Positions 1 through 8,673 of a stretch of DNA of 64,000 bases are shown here, one piece after another. Position numbers and translations under genes: made by a program. The notes beneath the pieces are model-generated. The model searched no databases. It saw only the letters and a program-made list of their open reading frames with translations, and was not told the origin of the DNA. Position 1 is the stretch's first letter, and every line of letters starts with the position of its first letter. Source of the DNA: Nostoc commune NIES-4072 (GTDB taxonomy: Bacteria > Cyanobacteriota > Cyanobacteriia > Cyanobacteriales > Nostocaceae); contig NZ_BDUD01000001.1 of NCBI RefSeq assembly GCF_003113895.1, positions 3,872,037 through 3,936,036 on the forward strand, in the 5' to 3' direction.

Positions 1-667
1 TTAAATCCTGTAAAAACACACATTCCAACACATCGCGGGTGCGTTGTTCTAGCTGAACCAATGCTTGTTGCAAGCGAAGTTGGTCTTCTTGTACTAGTTG
101 AAAGCTGCGATAGTTAGGATCTGGAACTAATTCTCCCAAACAGGTAGAGCCTTCTTCTCCATCTTGGATTGGCACATCAAGACTCAAGGGAGCGCGATTT
201 ATCCATGCTAATTTAATTTCTTGCCATTCGTTTGGAGAAATTTCCAGTGCTGTTGCTAATTCTGAGTCTGTTGGTTGGCGATTATGCTTTTCACGCCAAG
301 AACGTGACACTCCTATTGCTTGCTGTTGCAGTGCTAACCACTTGCGAGGAATTCGCACGGTGACACCTTTATCTCGGAGATAGTGTTGAATTTCACCCCG
401 AATATAGGGAAGAGCATAAGAACTAAAGGCATGTCCCTTGGAAACTTCAAATTTTTCAATCGCCCTGATTAAACCCAAAGACCCAACCTGAAGCAAATCA
501 TCGTAGGTTTCATGACATTGATTCGTCCAGTAGTGAGCTTCTTTTCTCACAAGTCCAATATTGAGTTTTACCAGCTTATTGCGAATATTTCCTGACGGAG
601 ATTGCTGATATTCTCGCAACAACTGCCAAATTTCATGTTTCAGTTCATTGGTTGTTGTGGTAGGCAT
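1..667 (-). CDS. sigF: RNA polymerase sigma factor SigF (3' end cut by window edge)
   Basis: Alternative (group 3) sigma factor directing RNA polymerase to a subset of promoters; in Synechocystis SigF is needed for pilus genes and motility (established knowledge). The reading frame opens at ATG 667 with MPTTTTNELKHEIWQLLREY and stays open to the left edge, giving 222 codons of a family usually near 258 residues, so the end of region 4 lies outside the window. Visible are the region 2 core (YDDLLQVGSLGLIRAIEKFE, then FSSYALPYIRGEIQHYLRDK), region 3 (HNRQPTDSELATALEIS) and the start of region 4 (LEQRTRDVLECVFLQDL). An ATG at 675 is out of frame, so 667 is the start. It is followed leftward by nothing visible and lies downstream of psbO on the same strand, about 780 bp away, so probably separately transcribed. 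I recognise the sequence as SigF of Nostoc type from memory rather than by a search. Confidence 0.93.
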   Translation of the reverse strand, partial: MPTTTTNELKHEIWQLLREYQQSPSGNIRNKLVKLNIGLVRKEAHYWTNQCHETYDDLLQVGSLGLIRAIEKFEVSKGHAFSSYALPYIRGEIQHYLRDKGVTVRIPRKWLALQQQAIGVSRSWREKHNRQPTDSELATALEISPNEWQEIKLAWINRAPLSLDVPIQDGEEGSTCLGELVPDPNYRSFQLVQEDQLRLQQALVQLEQRTRDVLECVFLQDL

Positions 668-1143
668 AGCACCATGTTTATTAAGTAAATCAACAATTAA
701 TTCCTCACTTTTAAACTCAGCTGCGATGGCGTACCCGCCCTTTCCGGTGGCGATCGCACGATATCAAAGCTAATGTCGTGCTATATGCCTCAGAAAATTC
801 TCTGGTAGATAACAACGTTTTTCTAAAGAAAATTCCACAGACTTGCTTGACAATCGAGCAAAGTTTAAATAAGCAAAATTGGTATGATCTGTAGCTGTTT
901 TTAGGACTACATAGAAATAAAATATAAAATTAGTTACCAAATATAAAACCGAGATTGTACTTAACTTTAATTAATTAATGCTGAAGCTAATTTCTATAAA
1001 CAAAACAACAGTAGCCGCAATTTTATTGGATAAGCAAAAGTTTTATTTACAGTAAAATTACGTGTTTATTAAACCAAAATTCATCCACTAATTAAAAATT
1101 ACTAATAATTTGCCAAAAATAATACGTAAATTTACGCAAAAAG

Positions 1144-1176
1144 ATACAACAAAAGGCATCTCGCCCTTTGTTGTAT
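1144..1176 (-). terminator. Rho-independent-type terminator downstream of psbO
   Basis: Read on the minus strand, a 14-bp stem (13 Watson-Crick pairs and one G-U) closes a 5-base loop and is followed at once by CTTTTTG. It lies about 270 bases past the psbO stop codon in the direction of psbO transcription and before sigF, so it could end a psbO transcript and isolate sigF. The long distance from the stop codon lowers certainty. Confidence 0.5.
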
Positions 1177-1219
1177 TTAAAGTTTCCTCCTCTTTGTGAA
1201 AAACGCCTAAAAAAAGGCA

Positions 1220-1346
1220 GGCTGTTTCATTCTTTAAAAGCTTCTTGAAAAGCGAGCAACAAGGGAAGGAAGAATTTTTCTCTTGTCTCCCCTTGAACCT
1301 TTGTCTCTTTTCGTTGCTGTAATGCTTTTATAGGAATGAAACAGCC
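1220..1346. repeat. MITE-like element with 13-bp inverted repeats
   Basis: GGCTGTTTCATTC at 1220-1232 is matched by its exact reverse complement at 1334-1346. The 127-base unit sits in the psbO 3' untranslated region and has no coding capacity. It could be a small non-autonomous mobile element or a long-range RNA stem; I see no clear target-site duplication. Confidence 0.45.
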
Positions 1347-1443
1347 CTGAAAATGGTGGCAAAAAAGTTAACTTTTGTTATGAACCCTGATGCTTACAGA
1401 ATTGTAGTTCTGAATGCCAGTCAGTTACCTAACTCTAGAGAGT

Positions 1444-2280
1444 TTAGCTACGAGCCGGTTCAACCCGTGCAAAAAATAGACCGCGAATCCTAACTTCTTT
1501 AGGTTCGCCAGCACCTAAATCAGTATCAGATGGCTGTTCGCTCTCGAAAGTACCAGCAATTTCACCACTAGAGCTATCGATTTTAGCGATTTGCAATGAA
1601 ATCTTGCCATTAAGATTTTCAGCACGCTTGACGTTAGTGCGGGTAAGTTCTTCATCATCCGCTTGGGCGGGGAGAGCCACGGCATTATCGTAGCCACTAA
1701 CGACACCACGACCCTTTGGATCTAGGAAAGCAGCACCACGGTAGGAAGGAACTTTGAAAGTGCCTTCAAAGTCCGTAGAGGTGTTAATGCTGCTCAAATT
1801 AGGTTGGCTTTGAGCAACCAAGTTTTTGATGGTGAAGAGGAAAGGTACTCGCTCACCACCGGGAAGTTGCACAGTGATGGCTTGGAAGTCAAGACCATCA
1901 GTTTCCACAAAGGTGAGGCTATTATCTGGGTTAATTTTTAGGTTGCCTTGCACCTGGTCAATGGTGGAAGTATATCTGGTCAACAATTTGCCAGCAACAA
2001 ATTCTGCTTGTTGGCGTTTATTAGCAGGTTCTTCTTTGATGAAGAAGCTAGTTGGTTCTAAGCAAAGTTCTTTGATGGTGTATGACTGGCTAGAATCAAT
2101 GGGAATGGAGCCACGGCTTGTTTCTGCTAGTTGGGGGCATTTGTTAGCCAAGCCAGTGCCGCGAATTTGATCGTAAGTGAGGACATCTCTACCACTACTA
2201 ACAGCAGGAGCATCACTACAAGCAGTTATTAGCCCCAGGCACAAAGCCAAGAATGCAACAATTAAAGCGCGATACCTCAT
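1444..2280 (-). CDS. psbO: Photosystem II manganese-stabilizing protein PsbO
   Basis: Extrinsic 33-kDa protein on the lumen side of photosystem II that stabilises the Mn4CaO5 cluster of water oxidation. Typical signatures are TYDQIRGTGLANKCP, the second conserved cysteine in KELCLEPTSFFIKEEP (family disulfide pair), STDFEGTFKVPSYRGAAFLDPKGRG, GYDNAVALP and the C-terminal GEIAGTFESEQPSDTDLGAGEP. I chose ATG 2280 because GAGG lies 6 bases upstream; the frame could start at a TTG at 2298 but that adds only MRLRLT. The export signal is MRYRALIVAFLALCLGLITAC; the LITAC sequence is lipobox-like, whereas the Synechocystis and Thermosynechococcus proteins I recall end their signal in an AxA site, so lipid attachment is possible. 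Length (278 residues) is normal. Transcribed alone, divergent from the small gene at 2889. Confidence 0.97.
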   Translation of the reverse strand: MRYRALIVAFLALCLGLITACSDAPAVSSGRDVLTYDQIRGTGLANKCPQLAETSRGSIPIDSSQSYTIKELCLEPTSFFIKEEPANKRQQAEFVAGKLLTRYTSTIDQVQGNLKINPDNSLTFVETDGLDFQAITVQLPGGERVPFLFTIKNLVAQSQPNLSSINTSTDFEGTFKVPSYRGAAFLDPKGRGVVSGYDNAVALPAQADDEELTRTNVKRAENLNGKISLQIAKIDSSSGEIAGTFESEQPSDTDLGAGEPKEVRIRGLFFARVEPARS

Positions 2281-2888
2281 GGTCAACCTCAATCTCAAAA
2301 ATTAATATCTAAGTTGTAAAACTGCATCGAAGCTTTGATATTTGACGAGAAGCCATCCTTTATCGGACATTGCATTGCTCTGATTCTTGAGTTGAAACAA
2401 GTGTCCGGGCGTATAGGTTGGCAGTCGCCACTCAAACTTTTCTCTGCTAAACGTACTTAAACGTGTTGCTGCTTCGCACTTTGCTTTTGCATATAGCAAA
2501 AGCGGCGTCGCCCAAGTCTTTTTGTATCATGTATGTGACGCCACTACATACAGCCCATTGTTTGATGGGTAAATCAGCCAGATCATACGATTTTTTTTAA
2601 CTCAAAATCAAAGTACTCAAAATTCAAGAAAGTCTCATCCCGATCGCATTTAGCTGCCGTGGAGGCTATGGTAAAGGTTACTACGCTCTTTTACGAGCGA
2701 TCGCAATTGCTTTTGATAAAGATACAAATCTAGTTATATTCACCCCTGAGTCAATGAAGAGGCAGGGGGAAAGGGAGATTCTAAAAGCCTACAGAAGGTT
2801 CATTTTCTAGAGGAACTATTGGCAAACTAGGGAAAATTAAAAATCTCCGGTAAATTTGAGTTGACCTCATTTATACGGAAAGGATGGC
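2281..2888. other. psbO upstream region
   Basis: About 600 bases between two divergent genes, so it should contain the promoters of psbO (leftward) and of the small gene at 2889 (rightward). I see no RNA gene or clear operator. A 65-codon leftward frame at 2302-2499 does not look like a protein. Confidence 0.5.
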
Positions 2889-3236
2889 ATGAACAATAAT
2901 AAAAATCTTGAATCAGGGGAATTATCCTGTAAACTGCAAGCGATCGCAACTGTGGTGTATGATGCAGTTCAAGATTGTCAAGGCGATAGTGTAGCTCTTT
3001 TGGCGATGCTTAGGCAATTGGAGCATTTACACCGAGAGATTCGAGACGGGGTTTTTCAAGAGAGTTTGCCTGTTAACCGTCGGCAACTCTACTCACTACT
3101 GAAAGATATTGAGTCTGAGGGAGGCTGGCCTTATATTGAGCGCATGAGACTGCAAGCCTTTTTAGCAAATTTGCCACAAGAGGCTCCCGCAGAAAATAAT
3201 CATGAAGTTTTGGAGAGCGATCGCTCATGCGGCTGA
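2889..3236 (+). CDS. Conserved hypothetical protein, 115 residues
   Basis: Small, probably soluble and largely helical protein with no signal peptide or membrane segment. Features visible are an N-terminal helix (residues about 12-30, CKLQAIATVVYDAVQDCQGD), a second helical stretch with LLAMLRQLEHLHREIRDGVFQESLP and a third with RRQLYSLLKDIESEGGWPYIERMRLQAF. The start ATG 2889 is preceded by AGGA at a good distance (GGAAAGGATGGC-ATG). I do not recognise a named domain and assign no function. It is transcribed away from psbO and is followed by a MITE-like repeat. The amino-acid composition and the ribosome binding site support a real gene. Confidence 0.75.
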   Translation: MNNNKNLESGELSCKLQAIATVVYDAVQDCQGDSVALLAMLRQLEHLHREIRDGVFQESLPVNRRQLYSLLKDIESEGGWPYIERMRLQAFLANLPQEAPAENNHEVLESDRSCG

Positions 3237-3252
3237 TGATCTTAAAATAAAT

Positions 3253-3464
3253 TTCTAGCTTTTAGGACTTACGCACTGTACAAAATAACTATCTTGTGCA
3301 TCAACCTAAATACGTTGTTTCGGGCTTTTATCAATCACCTTTGATTGAGTGCGTAGGCGTAGCCCGCCGCAGGCATCGCTAAAATCTCATTGAAAAATCT
3401 AGCTATCAGCCTTGAAAACTCTACCTGTTATTTTGGCTTTTCTGTCAATGCGTAAGTTCTAGCT
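3253..3464. mobile_element. MITE-like element, TIR TAGGACTTACGCA
   Basis: The inverted termini are TAGGACTTACGCA at 3263-3275 and TGCGTAAGTTCTA at 3449-3461 (12 of 13 positions pair). The octamer TTCTAGCT occurs directly repeated at 3253-3260 and, overlapping the right terminus, at 3457-3464, and may be a target duplication. The interior of about 170 bases has no coding potential. The same terminus is found in the element at 39841-39933, which supports a mobile family. Confidence 0.65.
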
Positions 3465-3484
3465 CTGAATTAACAACTTAGATC

Positions 3485-3526
3485 GCCTCATCAACCGCTA
3501 AACCAAGAGCGGTTGCTCATTGAGGC
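3485..3526 (-). terminator. Hairpin downstream of the WD40 gene
   Basis: GCCTCA and CAACCGCT pair with AGCGGTTG and TGAGGC around an 8-base loop, with a small internal bulge. It begins about 18 bases after the stop codon of the leftward WD40 gene, so it is well placed to end that transcript. There is no T-run after the stem, so this may be a processing or stabilising structure and not a classical terminator. Confidence 0.4.
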
Positions 3527-3543
3527 TTCAAGCTAATTCGTAA

Positions 3544-6500
3544 TTAAAGAGGGTTTTTACTGGTTATACCATTACAAAGAAGGCGATCGCGCTCCTCTAG
3601 ATTGGGGTTGTGTTTGAGGTAATCGCCCACCCAGCCGCAACCATGAACAAGTAGGTCGTCAAGATTTAAATTCCACAAGATTATCGTGTTGTCATCACTG
3701 GCTGATGCTAGTGTTTGACCATCTGGGCTAAAACTGACACTAAATACCCCAGCACGATGCCCATTGAGACTTTTAATTAATTTGCCATCACGGCTCCAGA
3801 GTTTCACTGTACTGTCCCAACTGGCGGCGGCGAGGAATTCACCATTGGGGCTGAAAGTAACGGCATTGACGCTATCACTGTACCCCTTTAATAAGGTTTT
3901 TAACAACGTCCCATCCCGTCGCCACAGTTTCACAGTGTTATCCCAACTAGCAGAAGCCAGTAACTCGTCAGTGGGACTAAAGCTGACACCTGTCACCCAG
4001 CTGTCATGGGGCGAGAAAGTTTTTAACAACGTACCATCTCGTTGCCAAAGTTTAACAGTTTGGTCATCACTGGCAGAGGCTAAAAGCTGACTATCATGGC
4101 TAAAGTTGACGCTATTTACCGAATCCTGATGCCCCACTAAGGTTTTGAGCAACTTGCCCTCACGGTTCCAAAGTTTCACTGTTTTATCTTTGCTAGCTGA
4201 TGCCAAAAACTGACCATCAGGACTAAAATTCACGCTCATCACACTATCACTATGCCCGTAGAGAGTCATGATTAAAGTACCGTCAAGCCGCCAAATTTTA
4301 ACTGTTTTGTCAAAACTTCCTGAGGCCAGCATTTCACCTTTGGGGTCAAAACTGACACTAGTAACTTGATTTGTATGCCCCACTAAAGTTTTATAAAGTC
4401 GGGTTTTGACCTCGCCACTACTGGTGTATCGTTGCCAAAGTTTGACAGTGCGATCGCTACTACCAGAAGCTAGCATCTGACCGTCGGGACTCCAAGCAAC
4501 GCTTAAAACTCGCTTGCGATGCCCTTGAAGAATAGACGGTGTTGGGGCATCTAAACTCCATAGTTTCACGCTTTTGTCGTAACTTCCTGAAGCCAGCAAT
4601 TTGTTATTTGGACTAAAAGCTAAACTGACAACATAATAGCTGTGTCCTTTGAAGGTTTTGAGTAAAGTACCATTGGTACTCCAGAGGTTTATGGTTTTGT
4701 CTAGACCTGCGGAAGCTAACTTTTGACTATCGGAACTAAAACTCAAACTCCACACAGCCTTACGATGCTGCCGTAAAGTTTTATAAAGACGAAAGTCAAA
4801 ACCGTCTTTAGTGCTGTTACTTTCTCGCCGCCAAAGTTTCACTGTCTTATCTAGACCTGTTGACGCCAACAATTTACCATCTGGACTGAAAACAGCTACA
4901 GTCACAGCTTTCTGATGTCCCTGCAAAGTTGTAACAAGGCTACCATCGCGTCGCCAGATTTTCAATGTCTTGTCGTCGCTGGATGAGACGATCAATTGAC
5001 CATCAGGGCTGAAGTTTACCCAGTTAACTGGCCCTTGATGTCCTACCAGTATTTTTACTAAGCTTCCGTCTTTGCGCCAGAGTTTTACGGTTTTATCCTT
5101 ACTACCAGTAGCTAACAATTCACCATCAGGACTAAAATTAACGCTATAAACCCCATCTCCATGTCCTTTCAAGGTTTTATATGGCTTGGTGTCAAATCCA
5201 CCTGTAACAGAGTTTTTGTGCCAGATTTGCACTGTTTTGTCAAGGCTGGCGGAGGCTAGGGTTTGACCATCAGGGCTAAAACTTACACAGTTAACAGCAC
5301 TAGTGTGACCTTCAAGGGTTTGGAGTAAGGTTCCGTCAGGACGCCAAAGTTTCACAGTTTTATCTAGGCTACCTGATGCTAGTAACTGACCATCTGGACT
5401 GAAAGCTAGTCCCCAGACAACATCAGTGTGCCCTTCCAGGCGGTTAACCTCTGTTACTCCATAAACTGCCTGTTGCAAGGCTGTCACTACCCGCATTCGG
5501 GTATCTGGCTGCACGACATCTGCCTGTTTAAGTCCTCTCCAAGCCCGCAAACTTTCTAATAGAGCATCAAATTCTTTATTAGAGGCAAATAAAGCTTCAC
5601 TAGTAGCAGCGATCGCACTAATGTTCAAGTTGCTTTCACTGCGTTCAGCTCGTAGAGTTTGGCGGACTGCTGCTCTTTTTTGCAAGTCGGCTTGCCACCA
5701 TAATGTTGCTATTGTTCCGCTCATGATTGCCAGCACTGCGCCTGCTATTCGTGCTTCCCGCAGTCGCCGTTGCAATACCAAATTGAGTTGCTTTTGACTA
5801 AGTTGTTGGGCGACTTCAGCTTGAGTTTTTTCAAGTTTGATTTTTTCTAATTCCGCGAGCATACCATAATTGTTCTTTTGGCGAATTGGTTCAACTAAAT
5901 AATCGTGAACTAGCTGGTAGCGATCGCCTAACTCTTCTCTAACTCGCAACACCAAACCTGAACCCACCAATATCTCTAAAATCAGTTCCCCAACTGTGTC
6001 AAAGCTTGATATTGTATCTAGATCATTATTATTAACTAATGCAGCCGCTAAATCAGTTTTAGTTTTTAACGGTCGCGTGCCTTTTTCATCAGTTAACTCA
6101 AATAATAGTTTCCAAGTTAACTCTTCATTCTCCTGACCACAATCTTTAATAACCTCCCCAAGCCAGCGTTCTACCAATTTCGCCGAGCCGCCGCAAAGTT
6201 TATATTGTCCGAGTGTGGTAATGTTTTCTATTTGTAGTTGAGCGCCAACTATTTGTAATTCAATTGGATGTACTTCGTCTAGTTCTGTTGTTAAATCTTG
6301 GACTAATCGGTTAATTAATTCATCACTTAATTCAGAATGGGAACGCTGAATAAGACTATGAATTATGGCTTTAGCATCCTCGCTAGAGAATTTTCCTAGA
6401 TAATAGCGAATATCCTTATCGAGAATATTTTTATTAATTACGCCTAAATCATATAAACCAATGCTATTTTTTTGGCTGAACCGTTCAAATTCTAATAAAT

Positions 6501-8571
6501 GATGTAAATAATCTTCTCTTAATGACAGAATAATTTTGACATAAGAAATATTTAAACATTCACTAAAAAATTGGTAAAACTCTATTCTTTCAGTGGGAAG
6601 ATTACTAATAAAGAAAAATTCTTCAAACTGGTCTAAGATGATAATTATTGTATAGTTACGCTCGGTTGCTAACCGAATTTTTTCTAGGAGTATAGTGGGT
6701 GTAGAGTCAAGATTAACTGATATTCCTGTGGATGCCAGCACTTGATTTAAACTGCTTATCAAGACTGTGAGCCAATCAGTGTAAACAGACAAAACAATAG
6801 GTATAGGAATACGTTCACCGATAACTTTACCTTTGAGTGCTGGGACTAAACCAGCTTTGAGAGTTGAACTTTTACCTACACCGGATGGGCCATAAATTAC
6901 TGTGAGCTTGTAGTCTGCACGAGTAATTCTTTCAATCAAACGATTGACATCTTGCTGCCGTCCAGAAGCAGATATTTCTTGGGCAACTCCCTCAGGAATA
7001 AACGGTATTTTTTGAGGTTCCAATGCTGGGTTAATTTTAGAGTGTTGCGGCTGCAATTGGCTTGCCCCAATGAAGGCACGAAAGCCATACTGATGTTCTA
7101 TTTGAATCTTTTCTTGCTTGAGCTTAAAGGCTTCTGTATAGTCATGACGCTCAAAAAAGTAAAGCGATCGCAGTTCCTCTAAAATCTCTAAATAAAGAGA
7201 TGGCTGATGTTGTAGCTCACAAACTACCCTCGCCCATTCCAGATTATTGATAGCCTCCTCTGGTTCACCGAGATGCCTCTGTGTACGAGCTAGCAAGAGA
7301 AGATACCAACTTTCTTGTCGTCGTCTTCGCAAAGCGTCTTGCAGAGAAGCTTGTGTTATTTCTTCGGAGATAGAAAGTGCTGTATTTGCTAATTCATGAG
7401 CCAGTATCCAATTCGACTCAGAAGCTGCCACATTTGCCAAAAAGCCATAATCTTGAGCAACTTGTGCAGCGCTTCCATAGGTTTTATGTAGATGTAATGA
7501 CTTTTGAGCTAATTCTTTTAAGTCATCCCAGGCTTGTAAACGTTGCAGCATTTCACAAGCGGGCAAAATAAATTTAGCAACTAAGTCTTCTCTTTGTACT
7601 TCCTCCAATATTTCTAGGCATTGTTTAAACCACAATAGAGCATGTTCGCAATAGCTACTATTACTATTTTGATGTAAGTCTGCCATTCGGTGATAACACA
7701 GCCCCAGATGGAATATTACTATTGCTTGCTTGAGTAAAGATGAGACGGGTAAAGAAGAATTACTTTCCCACTCTGCTACTCTCCTGGTTTCTTGCTGCCA
7801 CAATGCTAGGCTTCTTTGATAATTGGCTAAAGCACCATTAATTTGATCGTTGGCGTATTTATCTCGCCCTAAAACAAATTCTAAACTAGCTTCTAATCCT
7901 GGAGTTAATTGAAGGTTGTACAGGCGCAGCAAATCATTACGGGCTGATTCTATTTCGTGGCGGTGTTGAGACTTAGGATCTAAATCTAGGGAGGCGTTAG
8001 ATAAAAATGTTTCGGCACCTGCTTCTAAAACTTTGGCAACTAGAGATTCTGCTTCTTGGTCGATCAAAGCAATCAAATCTACCTTTGCCATTTCAAATTT
8101 AATCGTGGTTGCAGCCCAGCTTTTAAAATCAGGTGCTAATCTTGAAAGTAATGATGCCACATCATCTTGTAGCCACAACACCACTGGAAAAGGAAAAGTC
8201 GCAGCATAGATATCTCGCGCTTGGTTAATGCCTGTAAGTAAGTTTTCTATGTCTATAGTTGACTCAATACCAAAAACCATCACAGCTGATGGCAAAGAAT
8301 CTGTAAGGACAGCAGGATTATCTAAAGATAGTTCTGAGACTATTGTGTTGTGTAAGGAAGTAGTTGATGGATTCAGAACGATTTTTCTGATATAGATGTC
8401 TTTGCTAATAGAGCGAATATTTTCTAACATTTGCTCACGTAATTGCCCATAGTTACACCGAACTAAAATTAGGGCAAATTGTCCTTCGGAAAGTGCGATC
8501 GCTCTAATCAGTCTTTGCAATGTATGCTGATTTTCTTTTGTGTAGATGTGTAGCTGCTTATCACTAGTCAT
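3544..8571 (-). CDS. nSTAND1 NTPase with TPR region, membrane segment and 14 WD40 repeats
   Basis: Large signalling or defence-type ATPase of 1675 residues. Residues 1-165 resemble a P-loop NTPase domain but the Walker A site is missing (the corresponding stretch reads ILVRCNYGQLREQM), while a later core strand (FPFPVVLWLQDD) and LAPDFKSWAATTIKFE remain. A helical TPR-like region covers about 215-500. The nSTAND1 ATPase has Walker A GPSGVGKSS near 560 and Walker B IIIILDQFEEFF near 642. One hydrophobic segment (AGAVLAIMSGTIATLWW) lies near 947. From about 1047 to 1634 there are 14 GH-to-W repeats with the DKTVKLW signature, enough for two seven-bladed propellers, then a tail (LLVHGCGWVGDYL) typical of cyanobacterial WD40 ATPases. 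No nuclease, TIR, caspase or kinase effector is visible. It follows the AAA gene by 102 bp on the same strand. STAND proteins switch by ligand-driven oligomerisation (family knowledge); the trigger here is unknown. Confidence 0.93.
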   Translation of the reverse strand: MTSDKQLHIYTKENQHTLQRLIRAIALSEGQFALILVRCNYGQLREQMLENIRSISKDIYIRKIVLNPSTTSLHNTIVSELSLDNPAVLTDSLPSAVMVFGIESTIDIENLLTGINQARDIYAATFPFPVVLWLQDDVASLLSRLAPDFKSWAATTIKFEMAKVDLIALIDQEAESLVAKVLEAGAETFLSNASLDLDPKSQHRHEIESARNDLLRLYNLQLTPGLEASLEFVLGRDKYANDQINGALANYQRSLALWQQETRRVAEWESNSSLPVSSLLKQAIVIFHLGLCYHRMADLHQNSNSSYCEHALLWFKQCLEILEEVQREDLVAKFILPACEMLQRLQAWDDLKELAQKSLHLHKTYGSAAQVAQDYGFLANVAASESNWILAHELANTALSISEEITQASLQDALRRRRQESWYLLLLARTQRHLGEPEEAINNLEWARVVCELQHQPSLYLEILEELRSLYFFERHDYTEAFKLKQEKIQIEHQYGFRAFIGASQLQPQHSKINPALEPQKIPFIPEGVAQEISASGRQQDVNRLIERITRADYKLTVIYGPSGVGKSSTLKAGLVPALKGKVIGERIPIPIVLSVYTDWLTVLISSLNQVLASTGISVNLDSTPTILLEKIRLATERNYTIIIILDQFEEFFFISNLPTERIEFYQFFSECLNISYVKIILSLREDYLHHLLEFERFSQKNSIGLYDLGVINKNILDKDIRYYLGKFSSEDAKAIIHSLIQRSHSELSDELINRLVQDLTTELDEVHPIELQIVGAQLQIENITTLGQYKLCGGSAKLVERWLGEVIKDCGQENEELTWKLLFELTDEKGTRPLKTKTDLAAALVNNNDLDTISSFDTVGELILEILVGSGLVLRVREELGDRYQLVHDYLVEPIRQKNNYGMLAELEKIKLEKTQAEVAQQLSQKQLNLVLQRRLREARIAGAVLAIMSGTIATLWWQADLQKRAAVRQTLRAERSESNLNISAIAATSEALFASNKEFDALLESLRAWRGLKQADVVQPDTRMRVVTALQQAVYGVTEVNRLEGHTDVVWGLAFSPDGQLLASGSLDKTVKLWRPDGTLLQTLEGHTSAVNCVSFSPDGQTLASASLDKTVQIWHKNSVTGGFDTKPYKTLKGHGDGVYSVNFSPDGELLATGSKDKTVKLWRKDGSLVKILVGHQGPVNWVNFSPDGQLIVSSSDDKTLKIWRRDGSLVTTLQGHQKAVTVAVFSPDGKLLASTGLDKTVKLWRRESNSTKDGFDFRLYKTLRQHRKAVWSLSFSSDSQKLASAGLDKTINLWSTNGTLLKTFKGHSYYVVSLAFSPNNKLLASGSYDKSVKLWSLDAPTPSILQGHRKRVLSVAWSPDGQMLASGSSDRTVKLWQRYTSSGEVKTRLYKTLVGHTNQVTSVSFDPKGEMLASGSFDKTVKIWRLDGTLIMTLYGHSDSVMSVNFSPDGQFLASASKDKTVKLWNREGKLLKTLVGHQDSVNSVNFSHDSQLLASASDDQTVKLWQRDGTLLKTFSPHDSWVTGVSFSPTDELLASASWDNTVKLWRRDGTLLKTLLKGYSDSVNAVTFSPNGEFLAAASWDSTVKLWSRDGKLIKSLNGHRAGVFSVSFSPDGQTLASASDDNTIILWNLNLDDLLVHGCGWVGDYLKHNPNLEERDRLLCNGITSKNPL

Positions 8572-8673
8572 GGGTTATTGAACATGGGGAATGGGGAATG
8601 GGAAATTGAGCATTAGTTATTAGTCCAATGGCAAATGACAAAGGACTAACGACTAATGACTCACGCAGCACGG

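Larger units (their letters stand above)
668..1443. other. sigF-psbO intergenic region
   Basis: About 775 bases without a gene. It holds the sigF 5' region, which is AT-rich around 880-1140, a terminator-like hairpin at 1144-1176, and a pair of perfect 13-base inverted repeats at 1220-1232 and 1334-1346. I see no convincing open frame or RNA gene in it. Confidence 0.6.

Noticed and set aside
2302..2499. 65-codon leftward frame upstream of psbO
   Set aside because: It lies in the psbO promoter region, has no ribosome binding site and its product does not look like a protein.
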